Of a stretch of 21,703 bases of DNA, positions 7,084 through 14,012 are shown piece after piece. The DNA comes from an uncultured Ruminococcus sp. (GTDB taxonomy: Bacteria > Bacillota > Clostridia > Oscillospirales > Ruminococcaceae). Each line of letters opens with the position of its first letter. Positions within the stretch are counted from its first letter, which is position 1. The DNA lies in contig CAMBJF010000020.1 in assembly GCA_945867875.1 (NCBI GenBank), positions 1-21,703 of the forward strand, given 5' to 3'. The notes beneath the pieces were generated by a model, which did not search any database, was not told where the DNA came from, and saw only the letters and a program-made list of their open reading frames with translations. A program made the translations under genes and the position numbers.

Positions 7084-8091
7084 TCAGTCGCCAACGGTAA
7101 TTGCTTCGGGGAATACGTTTGAAGTGCTGTCCTGCATAAAGGTGGTATTTACATAACCACGGATAATTGCACCGTCGATAACGGAAATGGTAGAGGCTGT
7201 AATGTCGCCCACGATAATTGCATCATTCTTGAACTCAGCCTTTCCGCCGACTTCAACATTACCCTGTATCCTTCCGTTAAGGTCAAGGTACTGGGTGTCG
7301 ATATCGCCAAGGAGAATGCTGTCGTGGTCTATCTGCACCTGTCCCTTGGAGGAAATGCTGCCCTGCATCTGTGCTCCTGCCATAACGGCATTGTTGCACT
7401 CGATGTTGCCAACGACCTTGCCCGAAACGGCGATGTTCTTGGTGAGCTTTATGTTTCCCTGCACGCTGCCCTCAACGTTGATGTTGGCAAAAGAGCTGAT
7501 ATCGCCGCTGATGCGGGTGTTGCGGGAAATGACCGTTGTTTCCTCGGTCTCATAATATGGTGTCTCAGGGGGTCTGCCGCCACGGAATGCGGAGCCGCCC
7601 GATGGAGTTCTGGGGGGAGGATTATATCCGCCGCCGTTGTAGCCGCCGCCATAGCTCGGACGGGTAACGGGAGGGGGCGGAGGAGGTGGTGGCGCAAAGC
7701 CGCCGTCAGAGGCTGTCTGATACTCAAATCTGCCGTAATTGTCCGCCTGCTGGGGTGCTGCCGCTTCGGGAGCGCCTGCACCTGAACTTACGTCCTCACC
7801 GAATGGGTCGGCGGAGGACTGATTATGTACAGCCTGTCTGAATTCATCAGCTGAGGGCATCGACTCGGGTGCGCTGTTTGTTCCCGAATAGTCCGTTCCG
7901 TAGCTTTCAGCCGCAGCAGTCTCCGCAGAGGGGGCAAGACTTTCATCGAAACCGCCGGGAACGGCAGTCTCGTCCATAAACTTATCCACCTCGGTCTTTT
8001 TGCGGGAGCCCTTGGAAAGGTTATCGCCTACAAGGCCGTCTTTTTTAAGTATTTCTTTAACGGCCTGATTAAAGTTATCCTTTAAGCTCAT
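7084..8091 (-). CDS. Bactofilin (polymer-forming cytoskeletal protein) with long Pro/Gly-rich linker
   Basis: 335 residues, much longer than a minimal bactofilin (about 110-180). A short N-terminal helix (1-30, SLKDNFNQAVKEILKKDG) is followed by a disordered segment rich in Ala, Ser, Glu, Pro and Gly (about 40-180), with eight consecutive prolines at 134-141 and a GGGYNGGGYN stretch. The bactofilin domain (about 184-318) is a beta-helix with regularly spaced Gly/Val repeats such as ISGDISSFANINVEGSVQGN and DGAIIRGYVN. Bactofilins form filaments without nucleotide and scaffold envelope enzymes. GGAAGGAAG lies about 9 bases before the ATG. The gene is between a degenerate NodB-like protein (45-base gap) and the ELPPLP membrane protein. 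The octaproline run predicts EF-P-dependent translation. Confidence 0.92.
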   Translation of the reverse strand: MSLKDNFNQAVKEILKKDGLVGDNLSKGSRKKTEVDKFMDETAVPGGFDESLAPSAETAAAESYGTDYSGTNSAPESMPSADEFRQAVHNQSSADPFGEDVSSGAGAPEAAAPQQADNYGRFEYQTASDGGFAPPPPPPPPVTRPSYGGGYNGGGYNPPPRTPSGGSAFRGGRPPETPYYETEETTVISRNTRISGDISSFANINVEGSVQGNIKLTKNIAVSGKVVGNIECNNAVMAGAQMQGSISSKGQVQIDHDSILLGDIDTQYLDLNGRIQGNVEVGGKAEFKNDAIIVGDITASTISVIDGAIIRGYVNTTFMQDSTSNVFPEAITVGD

Positions 8092-8136
8092 TTTATTTAT
8101 CTTCCTTCCTTCAAAAAGGTCTATTTATAGGTCATT

Positions 8137-9150
8137 TTATATAACAGTGCTGTCTGTATAAGCCTTGAATGAATAGCCCTTTGCGGTCATATCCGAGATA
8201 ATGTCCTCAACTGTGTAGACCGTGTTTGTGTCATCGCTGCCGCCGTGGAGAAGAACAACGCTGCCCTTTTCGGCGACCTTGTTGCGGAACACTCTTGATG
8301 TTACTCTGTCATATATTTCCTGCCAGCCGCTGTCGGGGGCTGTGTCATCGGAAGCGACATTATATTCGCAGTAAACAAAGCCTCTTGAAGAAAGCGCTGT
8401 TATGATGTCCTGTCTTGTTTCGGCAGTCATATCCGCAGTGTCGGGTATTCTGTAAAGCACGGGTGATGTGCCCGATATTTCCGATATGCCGTTAAAAAGG
8501 TCGTTGAAATCAGCAAGATAGCTCTTTGCATCGGCATAAGACCTGTCCGCTCCCGCAAGCACTCCCAGAGAATTCCCTCTCGATACCGCAAGACGGACTA
8601 TATCTGCATTATCGTTGCTCACATCGGAAGTGTCAAGGAAAAAGGCTGCCTTTGCGTTCTGACGGTCAAGGATAATGAGCAGGTCGCCCATATTGGGTGA
8701 GGGGTCGCCCTCAAAAGTGAGGAAAACGTCATTTGAAGCCGCCTGAACGGTGATTCCCGAAGATGTCACCGCAAGGTCGGGATAAAGAGATGAGATGTCA
8801 TCGGCATCGGAAATTTCCGCTGCTGTCTCTGACGGAACAGTCTCGGAAACAGCGCTGCTTTCCGAAACAGTCCCCTGCGTATCGGCAGGGATAGTCACGT
8901 CCGCAGGAACATTGTCCTCTGCGGCAATATTGCTGCCACGGTTGAGAACTGCTTCAATTTCCTCAACGGTATAGCCGTCGGCGGTCATCTCGGAAATGTA
9001 TTCTTCGATAGTCCTTGATTTATCGCCGCCGTTTTCAAGCTTGTGGCACTTTATTCCGAAAAACACTGCCAGCAGCGTTGCAATGCCGATCCAGCCGAAC
9101 ACCACCGTCAGAATAAGATGTCTGAAAAATTTAACGCTTCCGAAGTACAT
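8137..9150 (-). CDS. Membrane-anchored NodB-like (polysaccharide deacetylase) protein, probably catalytically inactive
   Basis: 337 residues. A basic N-terminus and one membrane segment (about 11-33) place the rest outside the cell. A Ser/Thr/Glu-rich linker (about 72-130) leads to a NodB-like domain (about 135-335): VFLTFEGDPSPNMGDLLIIL matches the first NodB motif, AKAAFFLD the next strand, and a C-terminal SVVLLHGGSD plus IISDMTAKGYSFKAY matches the last motifs. The key residues are changed: TFDDGPS is TFEGDPS (145-151), and the HxxxH zinc motif is replaced at 198-202 (Leu198, Asp202). Only the last-motif His302 remains. A binding or scaffold role is more likely than deacetylation. First gene of the leftward unit. 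AAAGGAG lies 29 bases upstream of the ATG, with a weak GC hairpin between, so initiation is unusual; an in-frame TAA two codons upstream rules out a longer start. Confidence 0.82.
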   Translation of the reverse strand: MYFGSVKFFRHLILTVVFGWIGIATLLAVFFGIKCHKLENGGDKSRTIEEYISEMTADGYTVEEIEAVLNRGSNIAAEDNVPADVTIPADTQGTVSESSAVSETVPSETAAEISDADDISSLYPDLAVTSSGITVQAASNDVFLTFEGDPSPNMGDLLIILDRQNAKAAFFLDTSDVSNDNADIVRLAVSRGNSLGVLAGADRSYADAKSYLADFNDLFNGISEISGTSPVLYRIPDTADMTAETRQDIITALSSRGFVYCEYNVASDDTAPDSGWQEIYDRVTSRVFRNKVAEKGSVVLLHGGSDDTNTVYTVEDIISDMTAKGYSFKAYTDSTVI

Positions 9151-9198
9151 ATATTAAACATTCGGGCAGAACACCCGCACTCCTTTCGGCACAAATGA

Positions 9199-9213
9199 CC
9201 CCGCCAAACGGGG
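9199..9213 (-). other. GC hairpin in the 5' leader of the leftward operon
   Basis: CCCCG-CCAAA-CGGGG (9199-9213) forms a 5-bp GC stem inside the predicted leader (9151-9240), directly between a 14-bp dyad (9215-9228) and the ribosome-binding site (9180-9186). It lacks a T-run, so it is not a terminator; it may affect message stability or regulator access. Confidence 0.35.
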
Positions 9214-9214
9214 C

Positions 9215-9228
9215 TTCTGTCATCAGAA
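9215..9228. promoter_or_regulatory. Putative operator, copy 1 (downstream of start site)
   Basis: TTCTGTCATCAGAA, an imperfect dyad (TTCTG-N4-CAGAA). It differs by one base from the 14-mer at 9267-9280 and lies in the leader just downstream of the predicted transcript start of the leftward operon (about 9240). Confidence 0.55.
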
Positions 9229-9246
9229 CAGATATACTCAATATTA

Positions 9247-9275
9247 ATAATACACCTTTTTCACTGTTCTGTCAA
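9247..9275 (-). promoter_or_regulatory. Sigma-A promoter of the bactofilin operon
   Basis: On the minus strand, TTGACA (9275-9270) is a perfect -35, followed after 17 bases by TATTAT (9252-9247, 5 of 6 matches). The predicted start is near 9240, giving a 90-base leader to the ATG at 9150. Its -35 lies inside the perfect dyad at 9267-9280. Confidence 0.82.
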
Positions 9276-9280
9276 CAGAA
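9267..9280. promoter_or_regulatory. Putative operator, copy 2 (over the -35)
   Basis: TTCTGTCAACAGAA, a perfect 6-bp inverted repeat with a 2-base centre. It covers the -35 hexamer of the leftward promoter and lies 52 bp (five helical turns) from a near-identical copy at 9215-9228. A bound repressor would block RNA polymerase. Confidence 0.55.
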
Positions 9281-9334
9281 TATGAGCAAAAAAATTTGCC
9301 AAAATGCGTCATAACATCAAGTATCACCGGATGC

Positions 9335-9375
9335 ATTTTAATCCGATTTTAATGTTGCTGCCCGATGATTTTAAT
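9335..9375 (+). promoter_or_regulatory. Three phased direct repeats (possible OmpR-family activator boxes)
   Basis: ATTTTAAT occurs at 9335-9342, 9346-9353 and 9368-9375, start distances 11 and 22 bp. This is the 11-bp phase used by tandem-binding OmpR/PhoB-family response regulators. The last copy ends 10 bp before a TATAAT, replacing the -35. No regulator is identified. Confidence 0.45.
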
Positions 9376-9382
9376 GCTGATA

Positions 9383-9391
9383 TGATATAAT
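9383..9391 (+). promoter_or_regulatory. Extended -10 element upstream of the gntR operon
   Basis: TGATATAAT gives a perfect -10 (9386-9391) with the extended TGn motif. The position expected for a -35 (9363-9368, CGATGA) does not match consensus. It could start a second, activator-dependent transcript about 138 bases before the gntR start. Confidence 0.5.
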
Positions 9392-9469
9392 TACAGAGTT
9401 GTTTGACAGGGCTGTAGGATATTTCCAAAAATCCGTCTTAGGTGCAGGAAAATTTGTGCATAAATGCGG

Positions 9470-9498
9470 TTGCAAAATTTTTCCCGCTATAGTATTAT
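9470..9498 (+). promoter_or_regulatory. Proximal sigma-A promoter of the gntR-efflux operon
   Basis: TTGCAA (9470-9475, 4 of 6) and TATTAT (9493-9498, 5 of 6) are separated by exactly 17 bases. The predicted start is near 9505, 31 bases before the ATG at 9536, with an AAAGGAGG ribosome-binding site at 9522-9529. A direct repeat TATTATTG/TATTATGA overlaps the -10; I see no clear inverted-repeat operator. Confidence 0.6.
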
Positions 9499-9535
9499 TG
9501 TATTATGACAGTAACACAAGCAAAGGAGGGCGGAA

Positions 9536-9904
9536 ATGCACTGGGTATTCACGTCCGACGCACCAATTTATCTTCAGGTGGTAAGACAGCTGGAGCAGAT
9601 GATAGCCTCGGGAATGCTTGCCCCGGGCGACAGGCTCCTGTCGGTCAGAGAATTTGCGTCACAGGCAAACATTAACCCCAACACTATGCAGAAAGCCCTC
9701 ACAGAGCTTGAGGACCGTGGCATAGTTTACTCAAAAAGGACCTCGGGGCGGTTCGTCACCGACGATACCGAAAGGATATCACAGCTGAGGGAGGAACTGG
9801 CAGAAAAAGAGATAACGAATTTTCTCACGGCTATGAAACGGCTTGGGTATTCGGACACACAAGCAGGCAGGCTCGTCTGCGAAAGAGCCAAAATTACTGA
9901 ATAG
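9536..9904 (+). CDS. GntR-family transcriptional regulator, YtrA subfamily
   Basis: 122 residues, typical of the short YtrA subfamily: an N-terminal winged-helix DNA-binding domain (about 5-75) and only a small helical dimerisation tail instead of a ligand domain. PIYLQVVRQLEQMIASGML, the recognition region SVREFASQANINPNTMQKAL and the wing RGIVYSKRTSGRFVTDD match the family. These repressors usually control the ABC transporter genes in their own operon, and here the next three genes are an export system starting 25 bases downstream. An AAAGGAGG ribosome-binding site at 9522-9529 supports the ATG. Confidence 0.93.
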   Translation: MHWVFTSDAPIYLQVVRQLEQMIASGMLAPGDRLLSVREFASQANINPNTMQKALTELEDRGIVYSKRTSGRFVTDDTERISQLREELAEKEITNFLTAMKRLGYSDTQAGRLVCERAKITE

Positions 9905-9929
9905 TGATAGTTAAGAAAGGATACGTGTT

Positions 9930-11873
9930 ATGAGCAAAGCAAAAACAGCAGGCAAAAAGGGTTCAAAGATCAAAATTATAATCATTGTCGCCGTACTGGC
10001 GCTTATCGCCGCATTCATCTTTATGATGGTGCAGAGTGCGTCGATGATGTCGGGAATGACAATGGCTGAAACATTTCCCCTTGAAAAGAAGACCATTGAA
10101 AACAAGGTCTCCGTCAGCGGTATAGTTGAGAGCCAGAATTTCAAGCAGGTGGCTTCAAATCTCACATATAACGTTGAGAGCGTGAATGTTGAGGTAGGCG
10201 ACACAGTCAAGGCGGGGGATATCCTTGCAGTCCTTGATTCAAGCGACCTCCAGGATCAGATACTCCAGCAGCAGAGCGCTCTTGACAGCAGCAATGTCAA
10301 CACCGAATATTCTCTCAGCACCGCCGAGAAGAATTACAATGATGCTCTTGCGCAGATAAATGACGGTTCATATCCCGAGATAAGAAACGCAAAGCTTTCT
10401 CTTGACAATGCGGAAGAGGCTCTCAGAAAGGCTCAGGAAAAGTATGATGAGCAGCTTGAAATTCAGGGCAGCGACCGTGACAGCCAGCTTGTAAGCGCAC
10501 AGAAGGGCGTTGAATCCGCAAAGTATGAGCTTGACTGCGCAAAGGACGATTACCTTGAAGCAAAAAATGACAGCGACACCGAGGACTACAGCGACATCAA
10601 GGATCTTAAAAAGGCTTATGATGACGCAAAGAAGGAATACAACACCCGTTACAGCGACATCAAGAGCGAAGAGCTGAGAAAAGCAAGAGAAGCTTATGAA
10701 AACGCTCTTTCCGACTATACATATTTTTCCTCAATGCTTTCCTATGACTCAGGTATCGTTTCAGCCTCCACAGTTACCGATGCACAGCAGAGACTTACGG
10801 AAGCAAAGTCAAAGCTTTCCGAGCTTGAAGCAAAGTATGATGTAAAGACCACCGAGGACACCTATGAAAAGGCTCTCGAAGCATACACCAAGGCAAAGGC
10901 TGACATCGACTCCAAGAACTCCGTTGCTCTCAAAAATGCAGAGCGCACCTATGAGCGTGCAAAGGTAAGCTATGAGAACGCTCAGAACACTCTTAAGGCC
11001 ATTGAGAACGGCAATGACACATCTATCAAGAGCTACAAGGAAGCTGTTGATGATGCTCAGACAGCTGTTGACACCGCAAGAGAAAGCTATGACCTTGCCC
11101 TCAAAAATGCAGACTCCTCCCTGGCTGCACTTAAGGCACAGGCTGACAGAGAAAAGGTCCTTTCGGGAAATGATTCCCAGCTCATCAACCTTGAAATTCT
11201 TAAAGGCAAGCTTGATGACTGCGTTATAAAGGCTCCCTGCGACGGTACGGTAACAGCCGTAAACACCACCGAGGGCGCACCGGCAACAGGCACAATGTTC
11301 ATCATCGAGGACCTTGACAATCTCAGAATGAAGGCAACTGTAAAGGAATATAACATCAGCAGTCTCAAGCCTGATATGAAGGTAACAGTAACTATCCCCT
11401 CCCTTAACAATGAGGAATTTGACGGCGTTATCAGCAAGATCGCTCCCACAGGCGTTAAGGGCGCAGACGGCAAGAGCGACGGCACAGCTTCCTTTGAGGT
11501 CGAGGTAAATATCCACGGCACAAAGGACAAGGGCGTGCTTATCGGTATGAACGCAAAGTGCTCCGCTGTTACAGGCAGTGCGGAAAATGTTTATGCTGTT
11601 ACATATGACGCTGTGGTTGAGGATTCCGACGGTCAGAGCTATGTTTACACCGCTGATATGATCGAGGGCGGCAACGGCACTGCCACCGCAAGAAGAATAA
11701 ATGTTGAAACCGGCTTTGAGAGCGATGCTGAGGTGGAGATAATCTCCGATGAGCTTACTGACGGAATGGAGCTTCTCTCCAACGCAGGCGACCTTACCGA
11801 CGGCGGACTTGTTATAATCACAAGTGCTCTGGGTGACGCTGTTCAGAGCGCAGCCGCAGCATCAGCAGAATAA
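9930..11873 (+). CDS. HlyD/MacA-like efflux adaptor with very long coiled coil
   Basis: 647 residues, about 250 longer than a usual MacA or RND adaptor. A basic N-terminus and membrane anchor (about 14-34) are followed by a lipoyl half-motif (VESVNVEVGDTVKAGDILAV, about 82-101), a coiled-coil arm (about 106-425) rich in AxxxYxxA heptads (for example NAERTYERAKVSYENAQ), the second lipoyl half (VIKAPCDGTVTAVN, 432-445), a beta-barrel (about 466-548) and a membrane-proximal domain (about 550-635). In Gram-negatives such adaptors join an inner-membrane pump to TolC; here it would extend through the thick wall. AAAGGA lies 8 bases before the ATG. ATPase and permease follow, defining a MacAB-like exporter of unknown substrate. 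Confidence 0.92.
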   Translation: MSKAKTAGKKGSKIKIIIIVAVLALIAAFIFMMVQSASMMSGMTMAETFPLEKKTIENKVSVSGIVESQNFKQVASNLTYNVESVNVEVGDTVKAGDILAVLDSSDLQDQILQQQSALDSSNVNTEYSLSTAEKNYNDALAQINDGSYPEIRNAKLSLDNAEEALRKAQEKYDEQLEIQGSDRDSQLVSAQKGVESAKYELDCAKDDYLEAKNDSDTEDYSDIKDLKKAYDDAKKEYNTRYSDIKSEELRKAREAYENALSDYTYFSSMLSYDSGIVSASTVTDAQQRLTEAKSKLSELEAKYDVKTTEDTYEKALEAYTKAKADIDSKNSVALKNAERTYERAKVSYENAQNTLKAIENGNDTSIKSYKEAVDDAQTAVDTARESYDLALKNADSSLAALKAQADREKVLSGNDSQLINLEILKGKLDDCVIKAPCDGTVTAVNTTEGAPATGTMFIIEDLDNLRMKATVKEYNISSLKPDMKVTVTIPSLNNEEFDGVISKIAPTGVKGADGKSDGTASFEVEVNIHGTKDKGVLIGMNAKCSAVTGSAENVYAVTYDAVVEDSDGQSYVYTADMIEGGNGTATARRINVETGFESDAEVEIISDELTDGMELLSNAGDLTDGGLVIITSALGDAVQSAAAASAE

Positions 11874-11886
11874 CGGGGTGACCGGA

Positions 11887-12666
11887 ATGAAGAAAAACAT
11901 CACCCCTCCCGTTTACGGCTACGGGAACAACGCCGTGCCCGAAGAGGCTTCAAAATACGTTATCTGCGCAAAGGATATCGTTAAGAGCTTCTATGTGGGC
12001 ACTCCCAATGAGCTTGAAATTCTCCACGGTATGACATTCAACGTCCCCAAGGGCGAGTTTGTGTCCATAGTCGGTCAGTCAGGTTCGGGCAAATCCACTC
12101 TTATGAACATTATCGGCGCTCTTGACCGCCCCACCTCGGGAAGCTATTTTCTTGACGGCGTTGACGTTTCAAAAGCCAATGACAAGGAGCTTTCAGCTAT
12201 CAGAAACAAGCAGATAGGCTTCGTTTTCCAGACCTTCAACCTTATCGCAAGAACATCGGCGCTCAAAAACATTGAGCTGCCTATGCTCTACGGCGGCGTT
12301 CCCTCAAAGCAGCGCAGGGAAAGGGCTAAGGAGCTTCTTGAAATAGTTGAGATGACAGACCGTGCAAATCATATGCCAAATGAGCTTTCGGGCGGTCAGA
12401 AACAGCGTATCGCCATTGCAAGAGCTATGGCGAATGACCCTGCAATAATCCTTGCCGATGAGCCTACGGGCGCTCTCGACAGCAAAACAGGCCGCCTTGT
12501 AATGGACCTTTTCCATAAGCTTCACAAGGAGCAGGGCAAGACTATCGTCCTCATCACCCATAACAATGAGCTTGCGGAGGAAACTGACAGGATAATCACC
12601 ATCTCCGACGGCAACATCATCGGAGACACGGGAAACCGCAATAAACCTAAGGAGGCGGAGGCATAA
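11887..12666 (+). CDS. ABC transporter ATP-binding protein (MacB/LolD type)
   Basis: 259 residues. Walker A GQSGSGKST (63-71), Q-loop near FVFQTF (112-117), signature LSGGQ (167-171), Walker B IILADEPTG (187-195) and switch His225 (LITHN) are intact, so it should be an active ATPase. The in-frame ATG at 11824 lies inside the adaptor gene and adds a non-family sequence; ATG 11887 has GGGGTGA upstream and is preferred. The first 30 residues (Pro/Tyr/Gly-rich) precede the conserved nucleotide-binding fold. It pairs with the next gene, whose ATG overlaps its stop by one base (TAATG). Confidence 0.95.
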   Translation: MKKNITPPVYGYGNNAVPEEASKYVICAKDIVKSFYVGTPNELEILHGMTFNVPKGEFVSIVGQSGSGKSTLMNIIGALDRPTSGSYFLDGVDVSKANDKELSAIRNKQIGFVFQTFNLIARTSALKNIELPMLYGGVPSKQRRERAKELLEIVEMTDRANHMPNELSGGQKQRIAIARAMANDPAIILADEPTGALDSKTGRLVMDLFHKLHKEQGKTIVLITHNNELAEETDRIITISDGNIIGDTGNRNKPKEAEA

Positions 12667-13928
12667 TGGGATTTCTTGAAAACATAGCTCTCGCTTTCTC
12701 GGGACTTCGCTCCAACAAAATGAGAGCATTCCTCACGATGCTGGGAATCATCATCGGCATCGGCTCGGTCATCGCCATAAGCACCCTTGGAAGCATTATG
12801 GAAAACAGTGTAATGGACATTTTCAACTCTCAGGGCGGTGCAAATCTTGTTGGCTTTCAGCTTTCTATGAAAGACAATGCCGCAAGAGATTATTATATGG
12901 ACGAGGACCTGATGACAGGTGAAATGGTAAAGGACGTTGAGCAGAAATTTGCCGATGATATTGACGTTACTATCCTTAATGCAGGCACATCATCGGGCAA
13001 AATGAATATACGCCGCAAGGATTACGACATCACCCTTTACGGCGTAAATGCAGGCTACATCAAACAGAGCATGCAGAAAATGGTGGCAGGACGCTATGTC
13101 ACCGCCAAGGACTGCGAGCAGTACCGCAGCACAGCCGTTATCTCCGACAAGCAGGCAAGAAAGCTTTTCGGCTCTGAAAGAGGTGCCGTGGGCAAGACCA
13201 TATCCGTTACGGTAAGCGACGGAAATATGATAGACCTTACTATCGTAGGCGTTTATCAGTATCAGCTGTCGGGAATGATGTCGGCAATGGTCAATATGAT
13301 GGGCGACGACTGGAACGGCGAAATTTATATGCCCTACACCACCTACAACCGCTTCCAGGGCATAAACGATGACGAATTTTTCTACTTCAACGTAAACACC
13401 AAAACAGGCGTTGATGCTGACAGCTTCTGTAAAGATGTTCAGGAATATCTTAACAATACCTACTACCGTGACAATGACTCGATGGAGATATTCTATCAGA
13501 CAGCGCAGTCACAGATGGATATGATAAGCGAAGTTCTCGGAATGCTCCAGCTTGCCATTTCGGTAATTGCGGGAATATCACTCCTTGTAGGCGGCATCGG
13601 CGTTATGAACATAATGCTTGTTTCGGTAACGGAGAGAACAAGGGAGATCGGCGTAAGAAAGGCTATGGGCGCACCCAATTCCGCTATCAGAATGCAGTTT
13701 ATAGTTGAGTCCATAATCATCTGCCTTATCGGCGGCGTTATCGGAATACTCTTCGGAATACTTCTCGGAAACATTGCGGGACTTATCGTGGGAACAACTG
13801 CTTCTCCCACTATTGGTTCCATAGTGCTTGCGGTAGGCTTCTCAATGGCGATAGGCGTATTCTTCGGCTATTACCCCGCAAACCGTGCGGCAAAGCTTGA
13901 CCCTATCGAGGCTCTGAGATACGAATAA
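12666..13928 (+). CDS. ABC transporter permease (MacB/FtsX family)
   Basis: 420 residues with the MacB topology: TM1 (about 20-42), a large external MacB periplasmic-core domain (about 45-285), and TM2-TM4 (about 291-318, 345-375, 384-404) of the FtsX fold. Diagnostic blocks are SNKMRAFLTMLGIIIGIGSV near the start, the coupling segment SVTERTREIGVRKAMGA (320-336) and the C-terminal PANRAAKLDPIEALRYE. These transporters are mechanotransducers rather than channels and expel peptides, antibiotics or lipids through the adaptor. The start overlaps the ATPase stop by one base. A bidirectional terminator follows at 13954-14001. Confidence 0.95.
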   Translation: MGFLENIALAFSGLRSNKMRAFLTMLGIIIGIGSVIAISTLGSIMENSVMDIFNSQGGANLVGFQLSMKDNAARDYYMDEDLMTGEMVKDVEQKFADDIDVTILNAGTSSGKMNIRRKDYDITLYGVNAGYIKQSMQKMVAGRYVTAKDCEQYRSTAVISDKQARKLFGSERGAVGKTISVTVSDGNMIDLTIVGVYQYQLSGMMSAMVNMMGDDWNGEIYMPYTTYNRFQGINDDEFFYFNVNTKTGVDADSFCKDVQEYLNNTYYRDNDSMEIFYQTAQSQMDMISEVLGMLQLAISVIAGISLLVGGIGVMNIMLVSVTERTREIGVRKAMGAPNSAIRMQFIVESIIICLIGGVIGILFGILLGNIAGLIVGTTASPTIGSIVLAVGFSMAIGVFFGYYPANRAAKLDPIEALRYE

Positions 13929-13953
13929 GCAGGCTGACGGCTTATAAACTAAA

Positions 13954-14001
13954 CAAAAAAGTCCCCGCATAATCATTCAAGATCATGCGGGGACCTTTTT
14001 T
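13954..14001. terminator. Bidirectional terminator between the efflux operon and rubrerythrin
   Basis: GTCCCCGCAT (13961-13970) and ATGCGGGGAC (13985-13994) form a 10-bp stem with a 14-base loop. A-run AAAAAA (13955-13960) and T-run TTTTTT (13996-14001) flank it, so it works on both strands for the converging genes. Confidence 0.9.
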
Positions 14002-14012
14002 ATGTTTTAATA

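Noticed and set aside
7187..7785. Rightward open frames opposite the bactofilin gene
   Set aside because: They mirror the repetitive bactofilin codons on the other strand and have no protein-like composition.
9399..9584. 61-residue open frame upstream of gntR
   Set aside because: It crosses the gntR promoter and start, and reads like non-coding DNA.
10809..11516. 235-residue leftward frame opposite the adaptor gene
   Set aside because: A shadow of the coiled-coil coding strand; the rightward gene has a clear family match and a good ribosome-binding site.
11824..11886. Longer N-terminus for the ABC ATPase
   Set aside because: It lies inside the adaptor gene, has no ribosome-binding site and adds residues not found in the family; ATG 11887 fits better.
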